A stretch of 64,000 nucleotides of DNA from Chitinophaga sp. SYP-B3965 (lineage in GTDB: Bacteria; Bacteroidota; Bacteroidia; Chitinophagales; Chitinophagaceae), in assembly GCF_009647655.1 (NCBI RefSeq), contig NZ_WJFD01000006.1:248001-312000 (forward strand), in the 5' to 3' direction. Of this stretch, positions 43,645-51,659 are shown one piece after another. How positions within the stretch are numbered: position 1 is the first letter of the stretch; the number at the start of each line of letters is the position of its first letter. Position numbers and translations under genes: made by a program. The notes beneath the pieces were generated by a model. It worked only from the letters and a program-made list of their open reading frames with translations. It had not been told where the DNA came from and did no database searches.

Positions 43645-45090
43645 ATGAAATGTAAGAATGCTTTATTACTCTTTACCTTGATCTCATTCCATGCAAAAGG
43701 AAATGATTTTAACATACTCGATTTTGGCGCAATCAGGGACACCAGCAAACTAAGCACCCTGGCCATCAACAAAACGATAGAAGCTTGTTTTAAAGCCGGA
43801 GGCGGAAGGGTCATTATTCCGGCCGGCAATTTTAAAAGTGGTACCATCACTTTATTGAATAATGTAGAGCTCTTCTTAGAACGGGGTGCAGTGTTATACG
43901 GCAGTACTGATCATCACGATTATCCCCGTCAACAGCAGCCCGCATACCGCTCTCAAAAAGATCCCGGTGGATGGTATGCCCTGATCTATGCGGAAAGTGC
44001 CAGCAACATTGGCATCAGTGGGTTTGGGACAATAGATGGCCAGGGCGCCAGGCAAGTGCCACGCCCTGGCCCCAAAGGTGCTGTTCATGAAGACAGGGAC
44101 GGAAGACCAAGGAATATCCTTTTCATATCCTGTCAGAAAATTTCGGTACAGGATATAACAATGCAGAACTCCGGTATCTGGAACCAGCATTATCTGAATT
44201 GCGAAAACGTGGTCATCAATAATATCCGTGTTTATAATCACAGTAACAGGAATAACGATGCGATCGATTTAGACGGATGCAGACATGTAGTAGTGTCTAA
44301 CAGCATAATGGATACGGATGACGATGGCATTACTCTCAAAAGCACAGGCGCAGCTCCCTGTGAAGATATTGCCATCACCAATTGTATAGTGAGCAGTTTT
44401 TGTGCCGCCATTAAATGTGGTACAGAATCGACCGGAGGGTTTAAAAATATCCTGATCAGCAATTGCATTGTAAGACCCTCTTCCTGCCCTACAGCACCCA
44501 TTTTCAGAACTCCCCGTATAGGGCAGGTGGGTATTGCGCTTGAAGTTGTTGACGGGGGAATAATGGATGGTGTAACCGTGAGCAACATTATCATAGAAGG
44601 TACGGAATGTCCGATCTATGTGAGGCTTGGTAACAGAGCTCGTAAACATACAGATGAAGCGCCGGAGCCACCTCCCGGGAAAATGCGTAATATTTCTTTA
44701 TCCAATATAAACGTATATGGCGCCGGTAATTATTCTTCCTCCATTACCGGTATACCCGGCTCTCCGATAGAGAATATAACGTTGAACAATATCCGAATAG
44801 TGAACAGGGGTGGCCTTAAGCAAGGAGAATATAGAAGCGAAGTTGCTGAACTGGAAAAGGAATATCCTGCGCCTGACAAATGGGGCAACCTGCCGAGCTC
44901 AGGTTTTTTCATCCGGCATGTTAATGACATTGCGCTGTTTGATATTACGCTCCGTTCGTTGGCAGCCGATCCCCGGACACCTGTGATCGCCGATGATGTG
45001 GATCATTTGCATATCTCGGATCTGCGGTCTGATCGTCCCGCTGCGAAAACTGTACAGCTACTTCATGTTCGAACCTTTAAACAAAAGTGA
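43645..45090 (+). CDS. Glycoside hydrolase family 28 (polygalacturonase-like), secreted
   Basis: A 481-residue beta-helix enzyme with signal peptide (KNALLLFTLISFHAKG). FNILDFGAIRDTSKLSTLAINKTIEAC is the usual GH28 N-terminus. The active site can be read as NNDAIDLDG, TDDDGITLKS and AAIKCGTES, giving the Asp cluster; the IKCGTES stretch stands where GHG is usual in classical polygalacturonases, as in rhamnogalacturonan-type and other divergent members. It is the third gene of the susCD operon, so the imported glycan probably has galacturonic acid or a related sugar. Confidence 0.85.
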   Translation: MKCKNALLLFTLISFHAKGNDFNILDFGAIRDTSKLSTLAINKTIEACFKAGGGRVIIPAGNFKSGTITLLNNVELFLERGAVLYGSTDHHDYPRQQQPAYRSQKDPGGWYALIYAESASNIGISGFGTIDGQGARQVPRPGPKGAVHEDRDGRPRNILFISCQKISVQDITMQNSGIWNQHYLNCENVVINNIRVYNHSNRNNDAIDLDGCRHVVVSNSIMDTDDDGITLKSTGAAPCEDIAITNCIVSSFCAAIKCGTESTGGFKNILISNCIVRPSSCPTAPIFRTPRIGQVGIALEVVDGGIMDGVTVSNIIIEGTECPIYVRLGNRARKHTDEAPEPPPGKMRNISLSNINVYGAGNYSSSITGIPGSPIENITLNNIRIVNRGGLKQGEYRSEVAELEKEYPAPDKWGNLPSSGFFIRHVNDIALFDITLRSLAADPRTPVIADDVDHLHISDLRSDRPAAKTVQLLHVRTFKQK

Positions 45091-45111
45091 TAATACCTAT
45101 TAGTGAAAATT

Positions 45112-45141
45112 AAAATGCCCTGGGAATTCCCGGGGCATTTT
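45112..45141 (+). terminator. Rho-independent terminator of the susCD-GH28 operon
   Basis: AAAATGCCC (45112-45120) pairs with GGGCATTTT (45133-45141); the inner GGGAATTCCC extends the stem. A T-rich run follows. Confidence 0.8.
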
Positions 45142-45189
45142 AATTTTCTTATGGCTATTTCAGGTTCACAAAAGATATAAAAGAATTTC

Positions 45190-45197
45190 TATTTTTG
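45190..45197 (+). promoter_or_regulatory. -7 box of the hopJ-like gene
   Basis: TATTTTTG matches TAnnTTTG and lies 21 bases before the ATG at 45219. Confidence 0.55.
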
Positions 45198-45218
45198 GCC
45201 GGTTAAATACTATTCGGA

Positions 45219-45560
45219 ATGAAAGAACAACTCTTTGCTTTGATCAAAAGATCAGAAGACAATTCACTCACGTTCAAAGAAGTGCTGGAATTGATAGATA
45301 CTCACTATCAACATCAGCCAACTGCCTTTAAAAATGGAGAGACATATAATGAAGCAACACAAAATCAGGGTAGTGCCAGGGTTTTTGCTTGTGCCCAACT
45401 CAATCATTTGGATGAGGAAGATACGCTCTACCTGTTTGCGGAGCATTATCAATCGGTATTAAATAATCCGGAAGGTACGGACCACCAGAATATCAGGCAG
45501 TTTATAGTGCATGGCTGGCCGGGGATAGTTTTTGAAGGGCAGGCCCTGCTGGCTAGATAG
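45219..45560 (+). CDS. HopJ type III effector-like family protein
   Basis: A 113-residue cytoplasmic protein matching the HopJ family by FKEVLELIDTHYQHQPTAFKNG, ENQGSARVFACAQLNHLDEEDTLYLFAEHY-like segments and HGWPGIVFEG near the end. Despite the name, the family is widespread in free-living bacteria without type III secretion and its function is unknown. The gene is monocistronic with its own promoter and terminator. Confidence 0.8.
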   Translation: MKEQLFALIKRSEDNSLTFKEVLELIDTHYQHQPTAFKNGETYNEATQNQGSARVFACAQLNHLDEEDTLYLFAEHYQSVLNNPEGTDHQNIRQFIVHGWPGIVFEGQALLAR

Positions 45561-45563
45561 CAT

Positions 45564-45600
45564 AAAAAAGGCTATAAATCTGTGATTTATAGCCTTTTTT
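45564..45600. terminator. Bidirectional rho-independent terminator
   Basis: AAAAAAGGCTATAAATC (45564-45580) pairs with GATTTATAGCCTTTTTT (45584-45600) across a three-base loop. It serves the hopJ-like gene on the plus strand and the tmRNA gene on the minus strand. Confidence 0.88.
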
Positions 45601-45606
45601 ATAAGT

Positions 45607-45979
45607 TGGTGGAACCGCCGGGAGTCGAACCCGGGTCCAAACATATTCACCGAAAGCTTTCTACATGCTTATTTCTGCATTGGTTTGTCGGAACTTGGCA
45701 GGGGCAAAACAAACCAACCTCGTCCTTATCCGTTTGAGTTTCGGTACCCACTCACAGAAACCATGAGTACCTATTCCGCTATTGGTTTGATTCAGCGGCT
45801 GAAGTCACAGCAGACAGCAACTCACAGCGGCCATAATGGGTGCGCTAATTTAATTAGGCAGCCATGGCGTAGTTAGATTCGCCTTTTGATGTTTGGGTAT
45901 TCAGATTTACGTGCTAATTATCCAACGCACGGCATGCTTACACTTTCAAAGACCTATGCTGTCAAAACCGGTCGGCCCC
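45607..45979 (-). ncRNA. ssrA: Transfer-messenger RNA (tmRNA)
   Basis: The 5' end GGGGCCG (45979-45973) pairs with CGGTTCC next to the encoded ACCA at the 3' end (45607-45610), and the T-arm GGGTTCGACTCCC is present, so the two termini form the tRNA-like domain. The tag frame lies at 45883-45854: GGC GAA TCT AAC TAC GCC ATG GCT GCC TAA, giving GESNYAMAA. Length about 373 nt is normal. A -7 box TATCTTTG lies 16 bases upstream. The RNA rescues stalled ribosomes with SmpB. Confidence 0.95.
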
Positions 45980-45994
45980 ATGTTTTACAGAATG

Positions 45995-46002
45995 CAAAGA
46001 TA
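45995..46002 (-). promoter_or_regulatory. -7 box of ssrA
   Basis: On the minus strand TATCTTTG, an exact TAnnTTTG. It lies between the stop of rseP and the tmRNA 5' end and predicts a short leader to be removed by RNase P. Confidence 0.65.
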
Positions 46003-46004
46003 CA

Positions 46005-47339
46005 TTAAAATTTCGAGGTGATCCAACGCCACACATCCAATCCATTTGCAAACAGCAATAAACTGAATAATATTACCATACCCACGATCTGTGCATATTC
46101 CATGAATTTCTCACTTGGCTTACGGCCGGTGATCATTTCATACGTCAGGAATACTACGTGACCGCCATCCAATGCAGGAATAGGCAGGATATTCATAAAG
46201 GCGAGGATAATGCTCAATAATGCAGTGAACGTCCAGAAGCTCTGCCAGTCCCAATAAGAAGGGAACAGGTTACCAATGCTCATAAATCCACCCAGGGATT
46301 CTGTTACTTTTACTTCTTTGGAAACAAAGATCAGGCGCAATTGCTGTACATATTTCACCAGCGTACTCACCGCTCTGTTGAAACCTGCCGGAATTGCCTG
46401 GCCAAAAGTATATTGCTTTGTTGTGATGTCGAATTGCTTCTCTAAAAGGTAAGCCATTCCAAAACCTTTCACCGGTACTTTGGGATGGAGTGTTACGGTA
46501 TCTGCCCCTCTCAATAATACTACTTTCACTACTTTATTAGTGTCTTTGCGAAGAGCAAGAGAGAATTCATGGAAGTAATTCACGGTGCTGTCGTTCAGAC
46601 TTAACACACGGTCTCCCTGTCTGAATCCTACTTTGTAACCATCTCTTTCTTTTAATACAGTATCCAAAACCGGCAATGCCCGTGGCTCTGCAAACTGTCC
46701 CTTCCGCTTGATCAATTGTCTCACAAAACCTTCGGGTAGTTTGATGTCCATTTTCTGACCATCTCTTTCTACCTGGATGCTTTGTGCTTCTCTCAGGATC
46801 ATTTCACCTGCCAATCCTTCAAAATTATCTACTGGTTTATTAGCTACAGCAACGATCTTATCTCCATCTTTCAAACCAATACTTCTTGTCAGAGAATCAG
46901 TTACGATACCATATTTTACACTTGAAGTTGGCAGATACTCTTCACCATAATGCCAAAGCAACATCGTGAAAATGAGGAATCCGAGGATCAGGTTCACCGT
47001 TACCCCGCCGATCATAATGATCAGTCTTTGCCAGGCTGGTTTGGAACGAAATTCCCAGGGTTGGGGAGGTTTGTTCATCTGCTCCTTGTCCATACTCTCA
47101 TCTATCATCCCGGAGATCTTCACGTAACCACCCAGTGGTAACCAGCCCACGCCATATTCCGTATCTCCTTTTTTGAATTTGAAAAGGGAAAACCAGGGAT
47201 CGAAGAACAGGTAGAACTTCTCCACTTTGGTTTTGAATAACTTGGCCGGGATAAAATGCCCTAATTCATGCAGGACCACCAAAATTGACAGCGACAAGAT
47301 CAATTGTCCTGCTTTTACAAATATTTCCTGTGTTGTCAT
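46005..47339 (-). CDS. rseP: RIP metalloprotease RseP (site-2 protease)
   Basis: A 444-residue inner-membrane zinc protease. HELGH (H24-H28) lies in the first membrane helix, and the third-ligand motif NILPIPALDGGH is near the C-terminus in the last membrane region. Between them lie one or two PDZ domains (KDGDKIVAVANKPVDNFEGL; RQGDRVLSLNDSTV). RseP cleaves anti-sigma factors and leftover signal peptides in the membrane. It follows dxr on the same strand, 53 bp away, an order common in Bacteroidota. Confidence 0.93.
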   Translation of the reverse strand: MTTQEIFVKAGQLILSLSILVVLHELGHFIPAKLFKTKVEKFYLFFDPWFSLFKFKKGDTEYGVGWLPLGGYVKISGMIDESMDKEQMNKPPQPWEFRSKPAWQRLIIMIGGVTVNLILGFLIFTMLLWHYGEEYLPTSSVKYGIVTDSLTRSIGLKDGDKIVAVANKPVDNFEGLAGEMILREAQSIQVERDGQKMDIKLPEGFVRQLIKRKGQFAEPRALPVLDTVLKERDGYKVGFRQGDRVLSLNDSTVNYFHEFSLALRKDTNKVVKVVLLRGADTVTLHPKVPVKGFGMAYLLEKQFDITTKQYTFGQAIPAGFNRAVSTLVKYVQQLRLIFVSKEVKVTESLGGFMSIGNLFPSYWDWQSFWTFTALLSIILAFMNILPIPALDGGHVVFLTYEMITGRKPSEKFMEYAQIVGMVILFSLLLFANGLDVWRWITSKF

Positions 47340-47392
47340 GTATTATTGAATGTATACTTTTAAGCTAATGTAGATAATTAAGGTGACAAGTG

Positions 47393-48556
47393 TCAGGTCA
47401 GGCTGTGGATTAACTCGGCAGCGTGCTCGCGGGCAGCTGCATCAGCCTGATAATAATGCTGTAAAGACGGCTTTTCAACAAAGGGGATCTTTACCAGTGT
47501 TTCCTCAATCACTTCCGTCATTTGCAGGAAGCCTATGCGGTTCTTTAAAAAAGCGTTCACTACCTCTTCGTTGGCTGCGTTCATGATACAGGCGGCATTT
47601 CCACCTTTTTTCAATACCTCTGTGGCAATAGCAAGGTTACGGAAAGTTTTGGTATCTGGTTGCTCAAAAGTAAGTGAGGGGTAATTCTTAAAAGAAAAGC
47701 GTGGGAAATCGTTGGACAAACGGTCCGGATATCCCAGGGCATACTGAATAGGTAATTTCATATCCGGGAGGCCCATCTGGGCTTTCATGGAGCCATCTGC
47801 AAACTGCACCATGGAATGGATGATAGATTGCGGATGAACGATCACTTCAATCTGGTCTGCTGCCAGGCCAAACAGCCATTTGGCTTCGATCATTTCCAGG
47901 CCTTTATTCATCAGGGTGGCAGAATCTATGCTGATCTTGGCGCCCATGCTCCAGTTAGGATGTTGCAGAGCGTGGTCTTTCTTTACGTTGAAGAGGAAAT
48001 TGGTCTTTTTCCCCAGGAAAGGCCCGCCGGAAGCGGTGAGGATCACTTTTTCCACTTTAGACAAGGGCTCTCCCTGTAAACACTGGAAGATAGCAGAATG
48101 CTCAGAATCAACAGGGATAATGGGCACATTCTTTTTGCGGGCAGTGGCTATCACAATATCTCCTGCTACCACCAATGTTTCCTTATTGGCCAGGCCAACC
48201 GGTGTACCCTGTTCCAGCGCAGATAAGGTAGGTGCAAGACCAGCAAAACCCATAATGGCCGCCAGCATAAAGTCTATAGTATCCCACGCTGCTACTTCCA
48301 CCATAGCGGCGGGACCTGCAAATACTTTGATCCCTTTATCAAATAACACTTCTTTAACGGCAGCATATTTGCTCTCATCGCCAATTACAACGGCATTTGG
48401 AGAAAACAGCAAAGCCTGCTGGATCAAGAGTTCTGTATTCTGCTGAGCAGTTAATACTTCCACCTCAAATTTATCCGGATGCGCCGCAATCACTTCTAAA
48501 GCCTGGCGACCAACAGATCCGGTTGAACCAAATATTGCAATACGTTTTTTACTCAT
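47393..48556 (-). CDS. dxr: 1-deoxy-D-xylulose-5-phosphate reductoisomerase
   Basis: A 387-residue enzyme starting at 48556 (MSKKRIAIFGSTGSVGRQALEV), where GSTGSVG binds NADPH. LANKETLVVAGD, PVDSEHSAIFQCL, LTASGGPFLG, PNWSMGAKISIDSATLMNKGLEMIEA and the C-terminal NAANEEVV are the known substrate- and metal-binding segments. It converts DXP to MEP in the non-mevalonate isoprenoid pathway. The longer frame to 48604 adds 16 residues unlike the family. Confidence 0.96.
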   Translation of the reverse strand: MSKKRIAIFGSTGSVGRQALEVIAAHPDKFEVEVLTAQQNTELLIQQALLFSPNAVVIGDESKYAAVKEVLFDKGIKVFAGPAAMVEVAAWDTIDFMLAAIMGFAGLAPTLSALEQGTPVGLANKETLVVAGDIVIATARKKNVPIIPVDSEHSAIFQCLQGEPLSKVEKVILTASGGPFLGKKTNFLFNVKKDHALQHPNWSMGAKISIDSATLMNKGLEMIEAKWLFGLAADQIEVIVHPQSIIHSMVQFADGSMKAQMGLPDMKLPIQYALGYPDRLSNDFPRFSFKNYPSLTFEQPDTKTFRNLAIATEVLKKGGNAACIMNAANEEVVNAFLKNRIGFLQMTEVIEETLVKIPFVEKPSLQHYYQADAAAREHAAELIHSLT

Positions 48557-48670
48557 GATCAGACAAGAATGACTCCTGTGGTTAAATTTAAACAGTTTTT
48601 TCAATATGCGTGCGGAAACCGGCTTCTGCGCATATAATTGAAGAAGCCGGTCCTTTGCGTAATAATATGA

Positions 48671-50170
48671 TTAGCGTCCTGCCAGGTAGTTGCCCAGTTC
48701 GTCAGCAATGCGCCTGTCGTTACTGAGCCGGGGCACTTTGTTCTGCCCTCCCAGCTTACCGATGGATTTCATATAGTCAATAAATCCGTTTTTACGTACG
48801 GGCCTGATCTTTAAAGGTTGTAATATATTACCGGTTAACAAATCTTCGTAGTAAATGTTCTTGTTCCGCAATTGTTGATCCACCTGGAGGGCAAATGCTT
48901 CCAGGTTATCCGGCACCTGTTCAAACTCCACAAACCACTCATGATAAGGTAATTCTCCATTTACCTGGATACGCGGGGCTACTGTAAATTCAGTGATACG
49001 TACGCCACTGGTATCCGCAACCCCCATCAGGCTTTGTTCTACCTCCTCTCCGATCACATGTTCCCCGAAAGCAGAAATGAAATGTTTCGTGCGGCCTGTT
49101 ACTACGATCCGGTAAGGATTGGTAGACACAAACTTAACGGTATCTCCTATGTTATAAGCCCAAAGACCTGCGTTGGTGCTTACTATCAGGGCATAATTCA
49201 CTCCTGTTTTCACTTCTTTCAGCGGAATACGGGTGGGATTCTCATTAAATATTTCCGTTGCGGGAATAAATTCAAAGAAGATACCGCTGTTGGTATTCAA
49301 CAACAATCCCTCCTGTTCCTGTGAATCCTGGAAGGCGAAGAACCCTTCAGAAGCAGGGAAAGTCTCAATGGTGGTCACTTTCCGGCCAATAGAATCAATC
49401 AGTTTGGCCTTGTATGGTTCAAAGTTCACACCGCCATGCACCAGTAATTTGAAATTCGGGAACAGTTCCCCTACAGATTTACCACTCTGAGCCATCAACC
49501 TGTCGAAATACATCTGCATCCATGGCGGAATACCACTGATCAGACGCATATCTGCATTGATGGTTTCCTCCACGATCTTGCCCAGTTTGGTTTCCCAGTC
49601 TTCAATACAATTGGTTTCGTAGGTGGGTAACTGGTTGGTGCGGAGATAACGTGGGATCTGGTGATTGGCAATACCACTCAGTCTACCGGTGGGAATGCCG
49701 CCAACACGTTCCAGTTCCGGTGATCCGGAAAGGAAAATGAGCTTACCATCAAATACGCTGGTATCGCCGGTTTCCACCACATTACAGAACACCGCATTGC
49801 GGGAAGTATTAAAATGGTGGTCTACAGATTCCTTTGTGATGGGGATATATTTAACCCCGCTGGTAGTTCCTGAGGTTTTGGCAAAGTAAATGGGCTGCCC
49901 TTTCCACAATATATTATGCTTGCCTTCTTTTATCTTCTCAATATAAGGCTTGAATTGTTCATAGTCCCTAACGGGAACAGCCTGCTTAAAGGCTTCATAG
50001 GATTGTATATTCTCAAACTGGTGATCTTTGCCAAATTCCGTTTTCCTGCCGGTTTTCATCAGTTCTTGCCAGATTGATTCCTGATCTTCCACCGCCCTTT
50101 GCATTTCCTTCTTTACCTTATTTGCGATAATGGAAGCAAATGGTTTGGCCAGCAGTGATTTAAACTTCAT
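48671..50170 (-). CDS. GH3 auxin-responsive promoter family protein (acyl-adenylate-forming-like)
   Basis: A 499-residue protein of the GH3 family of ANL-like adenylating enzymes. The phosphate loop is KTSGTTSGVKYIPIT (about residues 102-116); YLTFPASEGFFAFQD-like (TFPASEGFFAFQD) and NIGDTVKFVSTNPYRIVVTGRTKHFISAFGEHV are the other core motifs. In plants the family joins amino acids to hormones. Bacterial members are common in Bacteroidota but their acyl substrates are unknown. It is monocistronic. Confidence 0.88.
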   Translation of the reverse strand: MKFKSLLAKPFASIIANKVKKEMQRAVEDQESIWQELMKTGRKTEFGKDHQFENIQSYEAFKQAVPVRDYEQFKPYIEKIKEGKHNILWKGQPIYFAKTSGTTSGVKYIPITKESVDHHFNTSRNAVFCNVVETGDTSVFDGKLIFLSGSPELERVGGIPTGRLSGIANHQIPRYLRTNQLPTYETNCIEDWETKLGKIVEETINADMRLISGIPPWMQMYFDRLMAQSGKSVGELFPNFKLLVHGGVNFEPYKAKLIDSIGRKVTTIETFPASEGFFAFQDSQEQEGLLLNTNSGIFFEFIPATEIFNENPTRIPLKEVKTGVNYALIVSTNAGLWAYNIGDTVKFVSTNPYRIVVTGRTKHFISAFGEHVIGEEVEQSLMGVADTSGVRITEFTVAPRIQVNGELPYHEWFVEFEQVPDNLEAFALQVDQQLRNKNIYYEDLLTGNILQPLKIRPVRKNGFIDYMKSIGKLGGQNKVPRLSNDRRIADELGNYLAGR

Positions 50171-50492
50171 GCCCCGATTTTTTTATATTAATGATCAACG
50201 TAAAAAACAAAAGTATAAAAATTGTACGCAAGATAACAGTTTTTCGGAATGGCTACAGCTGGCCATTGTAGCGGAAATTGGGGTATAACAGGGTAGGGCG
50301 CGGGGGAACAGGGATGCTAAACAATTGTTAAAAAAAACTAAAATAGTAAAAACTCCGTATCTTTGATATGTAAAAAGCTATTTTTCAATGTAGTGTCCTG
50401 CGTCTGTGGGATATGCACTGTAATAAGTATTAATTTCTTTGTTAATTAAATAACAATGTAATACCTTTGCAGGAAATTATTTTTGGAATATT
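50171..50492 (+). other. Intergenic region between the GH3-like gene and rplU
   Basis: 322 bases without a gene. The only element supported is the rplU promoter at its right end. The left part is AT-rich and holds the upstream region of the minus-strand GH3-like gene; no further structure was recognised. Confidence 0.6.
50462..50469 (+). promoter_or_regulatory. -7 box of the rplU-rpmA operon
   Basis: TACCTTTG matches TAnnTTTG. A TTG at 50439-50441 stands 20 bases upstream as the -33 element. Transcription is expected from about 50476, before the ATG at 50493. Confidence 0.7.
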
Positions 50493-50795
50493 ATGTTCGC
50501 AGTTGTAACAATCGCAGGTCAGCAATTCAAGGTAGCTAAAGATCAAGAGATCTTTGTACAGCAATTGACTGGTAATATCGGGGATAAAGTAGAATTCGCA
50601 GAAGTTCTGCTGACCGACAACGACGGCAAGATAACCGTTGGCACTGATGTAAAATCAGTAGTAAAAGCAGAGATCCTGGCTCACGTTCAAGGTGACAAAG
50701 TGATCGCTTTCAAAATGAAGAGAAGAAAAGGCTTCAGAAAGAAAGTGGGTCACCGTACTCATTTTACCCGTATCAAGATCAACGAAATTGCTTAA
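50493..50795 (+). CDS. rplU: 50S ribosomal protein L21
   Basis: A 100-residue L21. MFAVVTIAGQQFKVAKDQEIFVQQL at the start and MKRRKGFRKKVGHRTHFTRIKINEI at the end are diagnostic. It binds 23S rRNA in the large subunit. rpmA follows after 35 bp, the usual order. Confidence 0.97.
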   Translation: MFAVVTIAGQQFKVAKDQEIFVQQLTGNIGDKVEFAEVLLTDNDGKITVGTDVKSVVKAEILAHVQGDKVIAFKMKRRKGFRKKVGHRTHFTRIKINEIA

Positions 50796-50830
50796 TTTTA
50801 TATTGATAAAAACTATAAAGTAACAATACA

Positions 50831-51109
50831 ATGGCACATAAAAAAGGTGAAGGTAGTGTTAAGAATGGTCGTGATTCCCATAGCAAAAGGCTGGGAGTTA
50901 AAATCTTCGGTGGCCAGGTGGCGGTAGCAGGTAATATTATTATCCGTCAAAGAGGCACAGTTTACCACGCAGGTTCTAACGTAGGTATTGGTAAGGATTT
51001 TACCATCTACGCTCTTACAGATGGTCTTGTGGAATTTAGAAAAGGTCAGAAAGACAGAACTTTCGTTTCAGTTAAGTCATTTGATACCACTGCACAGGCG
51101 GAAGCCTAG
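50831..51109 (+). CDS. rpmA: 50S ribosomal protein L27
   Basis: A 92-residue L27. MAHKKGEGSVKNGRDSHSKRLGVKIFGGQ at the start is the conserved N-terminal tail reaching the peptidyl transferase centre; GNIIIRQRGTVYHAG follows. There is no N-terminal propeptide of the Firmicutes kind. Confidence 0.97.
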   Translation: MAHKKGEGSVKNGRDSHSKRLGVKIFGGQVAVAGNIIIRQRGTVYHAGSNVGIGKDFTIYALTDGLVEFRKGQKDRTFVSVKSFDTTAQAEA

Positions 51110-51175
51110 GTAGTGTTAGCCATAAAGTTTTTTTTGATACCCAATTTTTTTACTAACCCAAAAATTCAAAAAACA

Positions 51176-51541
51176 ATGGCAACAATTAAGAAAGTAGCTA
51201 AAAAAGCTGCTCCTAAAAAGAAAGCTGCTGCTAAGAAAGCTGCTCCTAAAAAGAAAGCTGCTGCTAAGAAAGCCGCTCCTAAAAAGAAAGCTGCTGCTAA
51301 GAAAGCTGCTCCTAAAAAGAAAGCTGCTGCTAAGAAAGCCGCTCCTAAAAAGAAAGCTGCTGCTAAGAAAGCTGCTCCTAAAAAGAAAGCTGCTGCTAAG
51401 AAAGCCGCTCCTAAAAAGAAAGCTGCTGCTAAGAAAGCCGCTCCTAAAAAGAAAGCCGCCGCTAAAAAGGCTGCTCCTAAGAAGAAAGCTGCTCCTAAAA
51501 AGAAAGCTGCTCCTTCTGCACCTTCAGCTCCGGCCATGTAA
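51176..51541 (+). CDS. Histone H1-like lysine/alanine/proline repeat protein
   Basis: A 121-residue, extremely basic protein built of eight perfect copies of the 11-residue unit AAPKKKAAAKK (residues 11-98), with a short head (MATIKKVAKK) and a tail AAPSAPSAPAM. Such proteins resemble the C-terminal tail of histone H1 and Hc2/AlgP-like DNA-binding proteins and bind nucleic acid without sequence preference. It lies 66 bp after rpmA and ends in a clear terminator, so it may be expressed with ribosomal proteins. The antisense frame is a shadow. Confidence 0.8.
   Translation: MATIKKVAKKAAPKKKAAAKKAAPKKKAAAKKAAPKKKAAAKKAAPKKKAAAKKAAPKKKAAAKKAAPKKKAAAKKAAPKKKAAAKKAAPKKKAAAKKAAPKKKAAPKKKAAPSAPSAPAM
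51206..51469 (+). repeat. Eight 33-bp tandem repeats in the H1-like gene
   Basis: Units encode AAPKKKAAAKK. Synonymous GCT/GCC differences before CCT alternate between units over much of the array, giving a 66-bp higher-order period. The array is prone to slippage. Confidence 0.85.
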
Positions 51542-51567
51542 TTTCGAATTTACTAACTGTAGCATAA

Positions 51568-51600
51568 AGAGCCCCGATGCAAATCGGGGTTCTTTTTTTG
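51568..51600 (+). terminator. Rho-independent terminator after the H1-like gene
   Basis: AGAGCCCCGAT (51568-51578) pairs with ATCGGGGTTCT (51583-51593) with one G-T pair, followed by a run of T. Confidence 0.85.
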
Positions 51601-51659
51601 TGTAAACTCCCCCTCCCCCCTTTGTTCATTCAAGCCGAATCGCCTAACTTACGCCATCT

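Noticed and set aside
45607..45660. A tRNA-like 3' half (T-arm and CCA)
   Set aside because: There is no anticodon arm at tRNA distance; the 5' half lies about 300 bases away and the whole is tmRNA.
45685..45876. Plus-strand frame of 63 codons
   Set aside because: It lies wholly antisense to the tmRNA gene.
51166..51537. Minus-strand frame coding Ala/Phe/Leu repeats
   Set aside because: It is the mirror of the Lys/Ala repeat gene. The plus-strand product with a proper start, position after rpmA and terminator is the real one.
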